Below are positions 6,333-13,305 of a stretch of 13,305 nucleotides of DNA, piece after piece. A program made the translations under genes and the position numbers. Where the stretch lies: positions 1 to 13,305 of the forward strand of contig JAGBSR010000194.1 in NCBI GenBank assembly GCA_017631745.1, written 5' to 3'. Origin of the DNA: Clostridia bacterium. Its GTDB lineage: Bacteria; Bacillota; Clostridia; Oscillospirales; Acutalibacteraceae. The first letter of the stretch is position 1, and every line of letters starts with the position of its first letter. Below the pieces are notes generated by a model. That model was not told where the DNA came from. It made no database searches and was given only the letters and a program-made list of their open reading frames with translations.

Positions 6333-6804
6333 TCTCGGACTTTTCTTAGCAATTTTAGGTGCAGCCCTCGCTGCAGGTTTATCAGGTATCGGTTCAGCAA
6401 GAGGTGTAGGTCTTGTTGGTGAAGCAGGTGCAGGTCTTCTTTCAGAAGACAGTAGTATGTTTATGAAGATTCTCGTACTTGAGGTTCTTCCCGGTACTCA
6501 GGGCCTTTACGGTTTCCTTATTGCTATTTTCATTTTTAGTAAAACAGGTATTATTTCAGGTACACCTGTTGATATGACCTGGACTCAGGGTCTTGCACTG
6601 TTGGCAGGTGCTTTGCCTATTGCAATTGTAGGCTATTTCTCAGCTATATATCAGGGCAGAGTTGCAGCTTCGGGTGTTTCACTTATTGCAAAGAAACCCA
6701 CAGAACTTGTTAAAGGTATGACAATTGCAGCTGTTGTTGAATTCTATGCCGTACTTGCTCTTCTTGTTTCATTTTTCGCTGTAAATAACGTTAATCTCGG
6801 TTAA
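6325..6804 (+). CDS. ntpK: V-type ATPase subunit K (rotor ring proteolipid, Na+-type)
   Basis: A 159-residue duplicated proteolipid with four membrane helices, two hairpins each opening with a G-rich SGIGSARG or YQGRVAASG segment. The ion carboxylate is Glu139 (AAVVEFYAVL); the matching position of the first hairpin is Gly57, so there is one ion site per subunit. Residues matching the Na+ ligands of Enterococcus hirae NtpK are all present: Leu55, Thr58, Gln59 (in LPGTQGLYGF), Gln110 and Glu139, plus Tyr62. Na+ coupling is therefore predicted. Unlike E. hirae it has Glu53 where that protein has Gln. AAGGAGG at 6309-6315 gives a strong translation start, fitting the multi-copy ring. The ATG lies within the end of ntpI. 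Confidence 0.96.
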   Translation: MNNLGLFLAILGAALAAGLSGIGSARGVGLVGEAGAGLLSEDSSMFMKILVLEVLPGTQGLYGFLIAIFIFSKTGIISGTPVDMTWTQGLALLAGALPIAIVGYFSAIYQGRVAASGVSLIAKKPTELVKGMTIAAVVEFYAVLALLVSFFAVNNVNLG

Positions 6805-6847
6805 TTTCGGGCGGTAGATTTTACAGTGAGGGAGTGAAGAAAGCTTC

Positions 6848-7435
6848 ATGACAGGACTTGACAAGATTATAGAAAAAATCCTTTTGCAATCGCAGGAAAA
6901 CTGCAACGCAATTTTAAACGACGCTTCGGCTCAGGTTAAAAAGATAATCTCCGAGGCAAGAGAAAAAGCCAACAAAGAAAGCTCCGATATCATTGCAAAA
7001 GCCAATGCAGAAGCTAAAAAGATAGAAGCTGTTTCAAAGAGCTCGGCAGAGTCCATAACAAGAAACAGATATCTCGAAATCAGAAATGCAATTCTTAACG
7101 ATATTATTTCTGCGGCATATCTTGAAATCGAAAAGTTTTCCGATGAAGAGTATTTTGCCATGCTCAGACGCCTGTGCATTAAAAATGTTCTTGAGGGCGA
7201 ATGCGAAATGCACCTGAGCGGTTACGATATCGGCAGACTGCCCGACGATTTTGAGATGAGCATCAACAGTGAGATATATGAAAAGGGTGCCGTGCATATC
7301 TGCGATACACCTGCCGATATAGAAAACGGCTTTATACTTCACTACGGCGATGTTGAAATCAACTGCACCTTAAAGGCAGTTTTTGATGAGAATATGGACA
7401 GACTCAAGGATATGCTCAGCACAGCGCTGTTTTAA
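6848..7435 (+). CDS. ntpE: V-type ATPase subunit E (peripheral stalk)
   Basis: A 195-residue protein. Residues 1 to ~85 form a long charged helix rich in Ala, Lys and Glu (ISEAREKANKE, AKANAEAKKIEA) that would pair with NtpF as a coiled coil. The rest is a compact mixed domain ending in VEINCTLKAVFDENMD.LKD, the region that binds the top of the catalytic head. Length is normal for the family. A GAGGGAGTG site lies 11 bases before the ATG, slightly farther than for the other genes. It ends with a double stop TAATAA directly before the ntpC ribosome binding site. Confidence 0.9.
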   Translation: MTGLDKIIEKILLQSQENCNAILNDASAQVKKIISEAREKANKESSDIIAKANAEAKKIEAVSKSSAESITRNRYLEIRNAILNDIISAAYLEIEKFSDEEYFAMLRRLCIKNVLEGECEMHLSGYDIGRLPDDFEMSINSEIYEKGAVHICDTPADIENGFILHYGDVEINCTLKAVFDENMDRLKDMLSTALF

Positions 7436-7448
7436 TAAGGAGGCAGAA

Positions 7449-8414
7449 ATGAGAGATACAGATTATGCCTACTGTGTGGCGAGAATCCGTGCCAATGAGA
7501 GATATCTGCTGAAAGAGAAAGACCTTTATGAGCTGCTTGACTGCAAGGATTACGACAGTGCCCTGCAATATCTTCTTGATAAAAAGTGGCTCAGCGAAAA
7601 AGGCGGAATTTCAGAGTGTGTAAAATATCAGAATGATAAGCTATGGCAGCTTCTTTCAGAGAGCGTGCCTGATAAAAATGAGCTCTCAATTCTCTGTGCC
7701 GTCAACGATTTCTTTAATATCAAGGCAGCGGTCAAGTGCCATTTTACGGGCAAGGACCCCAATGCTTATTACATTCAGCCCACCACGCTCAATCTTTCCG
7801 AGCTGACTGAAAAGGTAGCTTCTCATAAGTTTTCTCTGATAGACGGCTCAATGGGTAAGTGCGCCGAGGCGAGCTATAAAACAGCCTGCCTTACGGAAAA
7901 CGGTCAGAATGCTGATATTATCATCGACCGCGCCTGCATAGACGAAATAAAGGCTTATTCAGACAAAATCAAAAGCCGTGTAACGGGTGAAATCTGCAGA
8001 TTTCTCTGCGACACAGCCAACATAAAAATCGCTTTCAGATGCGCTGAAACCGAGAAGAAACGCGACTTTACCGAAACAGCAACAGGCGAGTGCAGTGCTC
8101 TTTCAAGAAATGCTCTTATTGAGGCTTCACTTCAGGGCAAGACAGCACTTTCAGAGTACCTTGCCAAAACAGTTTACCGTGAGGGTGCAGAAATTTATCT
8201 TTCTTCATCGGCAGAGTACGAGAAGTGGTGTGATAATAATATTATTGCCATTGCAAAGAAGTCTGCCTTTACGGCATTCGGCTTTGACCCTGTCTGTGCT
8301 TATTATTATGCAAAGCTCGCGGAAATCAAAAGTGTGCGCATAATTCTCGCAGGCATCAAGTCAGGCGCAGACAAAAGCGAAATCAAAGAAAGGGTGAGAG
8401 CTTTATATGTATAA
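7449..8414 (+). CDS. ntpC: V-type ATPase subunit C (rotor connector, d-type)
   Basis: A 321-residue soluble all-helical protein that caps the K ring and receives the central shaft. Recognisable family features are the N-terminal YAYCVARIRANERYLL segment, the ELSILCAVNDFFNIKAAVKC helix, and the end GFDPVCAYYYAKLAEIKSVRIIL with an R.YV tail. AAGGAGG (7437-7443) lies five bases before this ATG. An in-frame ATG at 7383 lies inside ntpE and has no such site, so 7449 is the start. The stop overlaps the ntpG start by eight bases. Slightly Cys-rich for a cytoplasmic rotor protein. Confidence 0.92.
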   Translation: MRDTDYAYCVARIRANERYLLKEKDLYELLDCKDYDSALQYLLDKKWLSEKGGISECVKYQNDKLWQLLSESVPDKNELSILCAVNDFFNIKAAVKCHFTGKDPNAYYIQPTTLNLSELTEKVASHKFSLIDGSMGKCAEASYKTACLTENGQNADIIIDRACIDEIKAYSDKIKSRVTGEICRFLCDTANIKIAFRCAETEKKRDFTETATGECSALSRNALIEASLQGKTALSEYLAKTVYREGAEIYLSSSAEYEKWCDNNIIAIAKKSAFTAFGFDPVCAYYYAKLAEIKSVRIILAGIKSGADKSEIKERVRALYV

Positions 8415-8718
8415 AATCGCAGTTATAGGCGACAGAGAAAGCGTATACGGCTTTTCGTCCTTAGGAATAGAGATTTACTCTGCATATTCGGGTGAGGAGG
8501 CTGAAAGCCTTATAAACACACTTGCCAAAGAAAACTATGCAGTTATATACATTACTGAGGCTCTTGCAAAGGAAGCTTCAGATACTATTGAAAAATACTC
8601 GAGAGTTATTACTCCTGCAATTATTCTTATTCCCGGTGTCTCAGGCAACACGGGTGAGGGTATGAGCAGTGTGATGAAGTCCGTGGAAAGAGCGGTAGGC
8701 TCAGCTCTGTTGGATTAA
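8407..8718 (+). CDS. ntpG: V-type ATPase subunit F (NtpG, central stalk)
   Basis: A 103-residue Rossmann-like protein opening with YKIAVIGDRESVYGFSSLGI, the standard start of the V/A-type F subunit, followed by YAVIYITE and ITPAIILIPG strands. It binds NtpD in the rotating central shaft and modulates ATP hydrolysis in E. hirae. The start overlaps the end of ntpC and uses AAAGGGTGAGAG inside ntpC as ribosome binding site. The length is that of the family. Confidence 0.93.
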   Translation: MYKIAVIGDRESVYGFSSLGIEIYSAYSGEEAESLINTLAKENYAVIYITEALAKEASDTIEKYSRVITPAIILIPGVSGNTGEGMSSVMKSVERAVGSALLD

Positions 8719-8730
8719 TTGAGTGTTTGT

Positions 8731-8736
8731 GAAGGA
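8731..8736 (+). promoter_or_regulatory. Ribosome binding site that sets the ntpA start
   Basis: GAAGGA lies nine bases before the ATG at 8746. The upstream in-frame TTG at 8719 directly abuts the ntpG stop and has no binding site, and family similarity begins at MNDAVITKISGPLV. Confidence 0.75.
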
Positions 8737-8745
8737 TATGATTAT

Positions 8746-10509
8746 ATGAACGATGCAGTTATAACCAAAATCTCAGGCCCTCTTGTTGTGGCTTCGGGAA
8801 TGAAAAATGCAAATATGTTTGATGTTGTGCGTGTAAGCGAGCAGAACCTTTTAGGTGAAATCATCGAAATGCACGAGGACAGAGCATCAATTCAGGTTTA
8901 TGAAGAGACCTCGGGTCTTAAAACAGGCGAAAAGGTTGTGTCTACAGGTGCACCTCTGAGCGTTGAGCTTGGCCCCGGTCTTATCGGCAACATTTTTGAC
9001 GGTATCCAGAGACCTCTTACGGAGATAATGAAAAGAGTGGGCAACAGCCTTACAAGAGGCATTGATGTGCCTGCCCTTGACAGAGAAAAACAGTGGGTCT
9101 TTGAGCCTTGTGTTGAAGAGGGTGAAAGAGTTTACGGCGGTGATGTTATCGGTTATGTTCAGGAAACCGATGTAGTGCGCCATAAGATTATGCTTGCCCC
9201 CGGTATCGGCGGTATCATAAAAGAAATCACAGGCGGTACCTGCACGGTTGAAGATGTTGTTGCAATAGTCCTTGATGAAAAAGGTACAGAGCACGGCGTG
9301 GGCATCACACAGAAGTGGCCCGTACGAGTGCCGAGACCTTATGCTAAAAAGCTCTCACCCGACAGTCCTCTTATCACAGGTCAGAGAGTTGTTGACTCGC
9401 TCTTCCCCATAGCTAAGGGCGGTGTTGCAGCTATTCCCGGCCCCTTCGGCAGCGGTAAAACAGTAACGCAGCATCAGCTTGCCAAATGGGCAGATGCAGA
9501 TATTGTGGTTTATATCGGCTGCGGTGAGCGCGGTAACGAAATGACCGATGTATTAAATGAATTCCCCGAGCTTATCGACCCCCACACAGGCAAATCACTT
9601 ATGGAAAGAACCGTGCTTATTGCCAACACCTCGGATATGCCCGTTGCGGCCCGTGAGGCTTCAATTTATACAGGTATCACCATTGCCGAATACTTCCGTG
9701 ATATGGGCTACAATGTAGCTCTTATGGCTGACTCGACCTCCCGTTGGGCTGAAGCTCTTCGCGAAATGTCAGGCAGACTTCAGGAAATGCCCGGTGAAGA
9801 GGGTTATCCCGCATATCTCGGCAGCAGACTTGCTCAGTTTTACGAGAGAGCAGGCAGGGTAGTATCTATTGGCAAAAACGGCAGAGAGGGTACCTTAAGT
9901 GTTATCGGTGCAGTTTCACCTGCAGGCGGTGACATCTCCGAGCCTGTCAGCCAGGCAACACTTCGTATTGTAAAGGTTTTCTGGGGTCTTGATTCAGCTC
10001 TTGCATATAAGAGGCATTTCCCTGCAATCAACTGGCTTACAAGCTATTCACTTTACGCTAATTCTCTTGGCAAGTGGTTCAATGAGAATGTCAATGCCGA
10101 GTGGACTTCTCTTCGCGGTAAGATTATCGCTCTTCTTTCAGAGGAGGCACAGCTTGAAGAAATGGTAAAGCTTGTGGGTATGGATTCACTTTCACCCACC
10201 GACAGACTCAAGATGGAATCTGCCCGCTCAATCAGAGAAGACTTCCTTCATCAGCTGGCATTCCACGAGGTTGACACCTACACTTCATCAGATAAGCAGT
10301 ATATGATGATGAAGCTTGTTACTGAATTTTATGAAAAGAGCCTTGCAGAAATTGAAAAGGGCAAGGATATAGAAGAAATTGTAAAGCTTCCCGTAAGAGA
10401 AAAAATCGGCAGATTCAAGTACACTGCCGAGGATAAAGCGAAGGAAGAATTTGATAAGATAATTGCTCAGCTTGAAGACGAGCTTAAGGAAAAAGGAGGT
10501 AGCAACTGA
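8746..10509 (+). CDS. ntpA: V-type ATPase catalytic subunit A
   Basis: A 587-residue ATPase subunit. It has the N-terminal barrel (ITKISGPLVVASGM), the V/A-specific insertion before the nucleotide domain, the Walker A loop GPFGSGKT with Lys238, the catalytic Glu261 in GCGERGNE, the LMADST strand (Walker B) and the RWAEALREMSGRLQEMPGEE segment. Key residue numbers match E. hirae NtpA (Lys238, Glu261). Three copies alternate with subunit B to hydrolyse or make ATP and turn the NtpD/NtpG shaft. The stop TGA shares one base with the ntpB ATG, and the ntpB ribosome binding site (AAGGAGGT, 10493-10500) lies within its end, giving equal translation of A and B. Confidence 0.97.
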   Translation: MNDAVITKISGPLVVASGMKNANMFDVVRVSEQNLLGEIIEMHEDRASIQVYEETSGLKTGEKVVSTGAPLSVELGPGLIGNIFDGIQRPLTEIMKRVGNSLTRGIDVPALDREKQWVFEPCVEEGERVYGGDVIGYVQETDVVRHKIMLAPGIGGIIKEITGGTCTVEDVVAIVLDEKGTEHGVGITQKWPVRVPRPYAKKLSPDSPLITGQRVVDSLFPIAKGGVAAIPGPFGSGKTVTQHQLAKWADADIVVYIGCGERGNEMTDVLNEFPELIDPHTGKSLMERTVLIANTSDMPVAAREASIYTGITIAEYFRDMGYNVALMADSTSRWAEALREMSGRLQEMPGEEGYPAYLGSRLAQFYERAGRVVSIGKNGREGTLSVIGAVSPAGGDISEPVSQATLRIVKVFWGLDSALAYKRHFPAINWLTSYSLYANSLGKWFNENVNAEWTSLRGKIIALLSEEAQLEEMVKLVGMDSLSPTDRLKMESARSIREDFLHQLAFHEVDTYTSSDKQYMMMKLVTEFYEKSLAEIEKGKDIEEIVKLPVREKIGRFKYTAEDKAKEEFDKIIAQLEDELKEKGGSN

Positions 10510-11885
10510 TGCCAAAAGAATACAGAACCATCAGCGAAGTTGCAGGACCTCTTATGCTTGTCAAAGGCGTTGACGGCGTAGCCTATAATGAGCTGGGTGA
10601 AATTGAGCTTAAAAGCGGTGAGAGAAGAAGATGCAGAGTTCTCGAAATCGATGGCACAAATGTCCTTGTTCAGCTTTTTGAATCGGGTGCAGGCATCAAT
10701 CTCGCTGAAAGTAAAATAAGATTTTTAGGCAAGCAGATGGAGCTTGCAGTGTCTGAAGATATGCTCGGCAGAGTCTTCGACGGTCTCGGCAGACCTATTG
10801 ACGGTGGCCCGTCAATTATCCCCGAAAAGAGAGTTGATGTGGGCGGTGTGCCCATGAATCCTGCCGCAAGACGTTATCCTCAGGAGTTTATACAGACTGG
10901 TGTCAGCGCTATCGACGGTCTTAATACACTTGTAAGAGGTCAGAAGCTGCCTATCTTCTCAGCTTCAGGTCTTCCTCACGCCGAGCTTGCAGCACAGATT
11001 GCAAGGCAGGCAAAGGTTCGCGGTACCGATGAAGAATTTGCAGTAGTTTTTGCCGCAATGGGCATCACCTTTGAAGAGTCAGACTACTTCGTGCAGTCCT
11101 TCAGAGAAACAGGCGCAATCGACAGAACGGTTATGTTCTCAAACCTTGCTAACGACCCTGCTATCGAGCGTATCGCAACACCGAAAATGGCTCTCACAGC
11201 GGCAGAGTACCTTGCCTTTGACAAGGGTATGCACGTGCTTGTAATTTTAACTGATATCACAAACTACGCCGACGCACTGCGTGAGGTGTCAGCCGCAAGA
11301 AAAGAAGTGCCCGGCAGACGAGGCTATCCCGGTTATATGTATACTGACCTTGCTTCTATCTACGAAAGAGCAGGCCGTCAGGAGGGCAAAAAGGGCAGTA
11401 TCACCCTTATTCCCATTCTCACAATGCCCGAAGATGATAAAACTCATCCCATTCCCGACCTTACAGGCTATATCACAGAGGGTCAGATTATTCTTTCACG
11501 TGAGCTTCACAGAAAAGGCGTTGTACCTCCCATCGATGTGCTTCCCTCACTTTCCCGTCTTAAGGATAAGGGTATAGGCGAGGGCAAGACAAGAGCCGAC
11601 CATTCAGGTACAATGAATCAGCTTTTCTCAGCCTATGCAAGAGGTAAGGACTGTAAGGAGCTTATGGTTATTCTCGGTGAAGCAGCTCTTACAGACATCG
11701 ATAAGCTTTATGCTAAGTTTGCTGATGAGTTTGAAAAGCAGTATGTTTCTCAGGGCTCAGAAACCGACAGAAGCATTGAAGAAACCCTCGATATCGGTTG
11801 GAAGCTTCTCTCCATACTCCCGAGAAGTGAGCTTCGCAGAATTTCAGACGAATTTTTAGATAAATATTACATTGAAGAAAAGTAG
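10509..11885 (+). CDS. ntpB: V-type ATPase non-catalytic subunit B
   Basis: A 458-residue protein, the same length as E. hirae NtpB. It has the barrel start RTISEVAGPLMLV, the GRVFDGLGRPIDGGP segment, and SASGLPHAELAAQIARQA in place of a functional P-loop, as expected for B. The arginine finger is Arg350 in LPSLSRLKDKG, which completes the neighbouring A active site. GKTRADHSGTMNQLFSAYA and the helical C terminus are canonical. It overlaps ntpA by one base. Its stop codon overlaps the ribosome binding site of ntpD. Confidence 0.97.
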   Translation: MPKEYRTISEVAGPLMLVKGVDGVAYNELGEIELKSGERRRCRVLEIDGTNVLVQLFESGAGINLAESKIRFLGKQMELAVSEDMLGRVFDGLGRPIDGGPSIIPEKRVDVGGVPMNPAARRYPQEFIQTGVSAIDGLNTLVRGQKLPIFSASGLPHAELAAQIARQAKVRGTDEEFAVVFAAMGITFEESDYFVQSFRETGAIDRTVMFSNLANDPAIERIATPKMALTAAEYLAFDKGMHVLVILTDITNYADALREVSAARKEVPGRRGYPGYMYTDLASIYERAGRQEGKKGSITLIPILTMPEDDKTHPIPDLTGYITEGQIILSRELHRKGVVPPIDVLPSLSRLKDKGIGEGKTRADHSGTMNQLFSAYARGKDCKELMVILGEAALTDIDKLYAKFADEFEKQYVSQGSETDRSIEETLDIGWKLLSILPRSELRRISDEFLDKYYIEEK

Positions 11886-11889
11886 GTGA
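11884..11889 (+). promoter_or_regulatory. Ribosome binding site supporting a GTG start for ntpD
   Basis: AGGTGA lies six bases before GTG at 11896. The alternative ATG at 11905 would be 15 bases away. ylmH uses the same AGGTGAAAGC block with the same spacing, which supports the GTG. Confidence 0.65.
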
Positions 11890-11895
11890 AAGCAA

Positions 11896-12552
11896 GTGGC
11901 GGTAATGAATGTAAATCCCACAAGAATGCAGCTTACGGATTTAAAAAAGAAGCTTGTTACCGCACGACGCGGTCATAAACTTCTCAAAGATAAACGCGAC
12001 GAGCTTATGAGACAGTTCCTCGAGCTTGTCAGAGAAAATAAAGAGCTTCGCAAAACTGTTGAGGACGCAATCAAACGTGCTAATAAGCATATGGCTTTAG
12101 CCTGCGCCGATATGTCTGATGAAAGCCTCGATGTTGCTCTTATGATGCCGAGCCAGAAAATGAGTCTTGACCTCCAGGAAAAAAACATAATGAGCGTTAT
12201 GGTGCCGAAATATGATATGAAGTTCAAGACAGCCGACAAGGGTGACATCTATTCCTACGGCTTCGGTTTTACAAGCGGTGACCTTGACGGTGCTATCAAA
12301 GATTTTGCAGATATAATGCCCTTGATGCTTCGTCTTGCAGAGACAGAAAAAACCTGTCAGCTTTTAGCTTCGGAGATAGAAAAAACACGCCGCAGAGTCA
12401 ATGCTCTCGAGCACGTTATGATTCCCGACTATGAGGATACCATAAAATATATCACAATGAAGCTTGAAGAAGCTGAAAGAAGCAACATAACCCGACTTCT
12501 CAAAATCAAGGATATGATGCTTCAGCAGACATATAATTACGAAACTATTTAA
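11896..12552 (+). CDS. ntpD: V-type ATPase subunit D (central rotor shaft)
   Basis: A 218-residue protein with two long helices that form an antiparallel coiled coil inside the A3B3 head. Family landmarks are NVNPTRMQLTDLKKKL, the TARRGHKLLKDKRDELMRQF segment, EKNIMSV in the middle, and EKTCQLLASEIEKTRRRVNALE near the C terminus. A GTG start is chosen on ribosome-binding-site spacing; the ATG at 11905 would shorten it by three residues. It is the last gene of the ATPase operon; the ntpH and ntpJ genes that follow ntpD in E. hirae are absent, and a terminator comes directly after. Confidence 0.94.
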   Translation: MAVMNVNPTRMQLTDLKKKLVTARRGHKLLKDKRDELMRQFLELVRENKELRKTVEDAIKRANKHMALACADMSDESLDVALMMPSQKMSLDLQEKNIMSVMVPKYDMKFKTADKGDIYSYGFGFTSGDLDGAIKDFADIMPLMLRLAETEKTCQLLASEIEKTRRRVNALEHVMIPDYEDTIKYITMKLEEAERSNITRLLKIKDMMLQQTYNYETI

Positions 12553-12557
12553 CTTTT

Positions 12558-12586
12558 CAGGGTGGCTCTGTGCCACCTTGATTTTT
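12558..12586 (+). terminator. Terminator at the end of the V-ATPase operon
   Basis: CAGGGTGGC and GCCACCTTG form a nine-pair stem (one G-T) with a five-base loop TCTGT, followed by ATTTTT. It begins five bases after the ntpD stop. The ylmH ribosome binding site starts immediately after the T run, so some read-through is plausible. Confidence 0.75.
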
Positions 12587-12598
12587 AGGTGAAAGCCA

Positions 12599-13305
12599 AT
12601 GAACGAAAAAGAAATTTTAATTTCCCACGCCCTTGATAAAAAGCGTCAGAGTGCCGACAGCTCGATGATTACCCACACAAATTTTCTCTCTCTTGACGAG
12701 ATAAGCATTGTCAAAACCACCGACAGAGAGTATAACGAATATGTTAATACTTATTACTATGGCGGATATGACGATAGTGAGAGGCAGATAGCCCTCTTTG
12801 TGCCGAAATTCTTTGAATTTGACAGTCTGAGTGAGTTTCTTCAAGACAATGAAGAAGATAACCCTCTTTGCATCGTACGCCTTAAAAAGGATAAATTTAC
12901 CATTCTTAGCCACCGCGATTATCTGGGTGCGATTATGGGCCTGGGACTCAAGCGTGAAATGGTAGGCGACATAAAGGTCACCGAGAGCGGAGCTGATGTT
13001 TTCTGCCTTAAGACCTCAGCTGAATATATCTGTGAAAACCTTAAGAAGTCGGGCAGAGGCAGTGTGACAGGCGAAATTCTTTCCGCAGATGCTTTCAGCA
13101 GTACCGAGGATAAATATGAGATGTGCTTTACCACAGTTTCGTCTCTTCGTCTTGACGGTGTTGTGGCGGCATTCTTCAACCTTTCCCGCAGCAGTGCTGC
13201 CGAAACGGTAAACAAAGGTCTTGTATATGTCAACTCCTCTCAGTGCTTAAAGGGTGATTTCACGCTCAAAGAGGGAGATAAGCTCGTCCTTCGGGGCAAA
13301 GGTAA
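12599..13305 (+). CDS. ylmH: YlmH-family S4-domain RNA-binding protein (3' partial)
   Basis: The frame is open from the ATG at 12599 to the window edge; 235 residues are visible, so roughly 20-25 are missing relative to the usual ~260. The central block HRDYLGAIMGLGLKREMVGDI is the family hallmark. Residues ~184-235 are an S4 RNA-binding domain (RLDGVVAAFFNLSRSSAAE, then GLVYVN and GDKLVLRGKG). In Gram-positive bacteria ylmH belongs to the ylm cluster next to cell division genes, and YlmH-type proteins bind ribosome-associated RNA. AGGTGA at 12587-12592 lies six bases before the ATG. It follows the V-ATPase terminator by only 12 bases; no separate promoter is evident. The link to the ATPase is probably positional only. 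Confidence 0.92.
   Translation, partial: MNEKEILISHALDKKRQSADSSMITHTNFLSLDEISIVKTTDREYNEYVNTYYYGGYDDSERQIALFVPKFFEFDSLSEFLQDNEEDNPLCIVRLKKDKFTILSHRDYLGAIMGLGLKREMVGDIKVTESGADVFCLKTSAEYICENLKKSGRGSVTGEILSADAFSSTEDKYEMCFTTVSSLRLDGVVAAFFNLSRSSAAETVNKGLVYVNSSQCLKGDFTLKEGDKLVLRGKG

Noticed and set aside
7383..7448. Longer ntpC start inside ntpE
   Set aside because: No ribosome binding site; the residues do not look like the family, while 7449 has AAGGAGG at ideal spacing.
11050..11859. Three plus-strand open frames inside ntpB in another frame
   Set aside because: They are by-products of the codon bias of ntpB; no ribosome binding sites and no family resemblance.
12617..13233. Two minus-strand open frames at the right end
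   Set aside because: They are antisense to ylmH, which is clearly coding on the plus strand from its HRDYLGA block and S4 domain.
1..13305. CRISPR array, insertion sequence, tRNA, or phage or plasmid feature
   Set aside because: No short direct repeats with spacers, transposase, terminal inverted repeats, tRNA-like cloverleaf or integrase were seen; the protein repeats at 2-979 are coding and diverged.

Overview
The window looks like chromosomal DNA of a gut-type Clostridia bacterium, probably a Ruminococcus-like member of the Oscillospiraceae. This placement is inferred from Firmicutes-type GGAGG ribosome binding sites, the protein families present (DUF1292/YrzB, YlmH, an Enterococcus-order V-ATPase operon) and a cysteine-repeat/fibronectin surface protein. 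It is not based on a marker gene. All genes lie on the + strand except a small DUF1292 gene and a structured RNA next to it.

Region 1 (1-1827): the 3' part of a large secreted or surface protein gene. It encodes eight ~40-residue cysteine/histidine repeats, an Ig-like module and two fibronectin type III domains, and ends at a strong rho-independent terminator.

Region 2 (1843-2483, minus strand): a DUF1292 gene with a consensus sigma-A promoter. Downstream of it is a structured, 6S-like RNA candidate that ends in a UUCG-capped terminator facing the terminator of region 1.

Region 3 (2528-12586, plus strand): one long, tightly packed operon with a single recognisable promoter (TTGGCA-18-TATAAT). 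The first gene encodes a membrane-anchored PknB-like protein kinase in which the catalytic HRD aspartate is replaced by asparagine. It overlaps the first of nine V-type (V/A-type) ATPase genes, in the order ntpF-I-K-E-C-G-A-B-D known from Enterococcus hirae. Together the nine genes supply V1 (A, B, D, F-type NtpG), the peripheral stalk (E, F), the C-type connector (NtpC) and the membrane sector (I, K). The K subunit keeps the full set of Na+ ligands described for E. hirae, so a Na+-coupled pump/synthase is predicted. The operon ends at a hairpin-T-run terminator.

Region 4 (12587-13305): ylmH, a cell-division-associated S4 RNA-binding protein, cut by the window edge.

The most interesting points are the translational coupling of a probable pseudokinase to a complete V-ATPase operon, the divergent promoter region with an inverted TTGCCAA/TTGGCAA pair, the RNA at 1843-2070, and the alternating-register Cys/His repeats of the surface protein.
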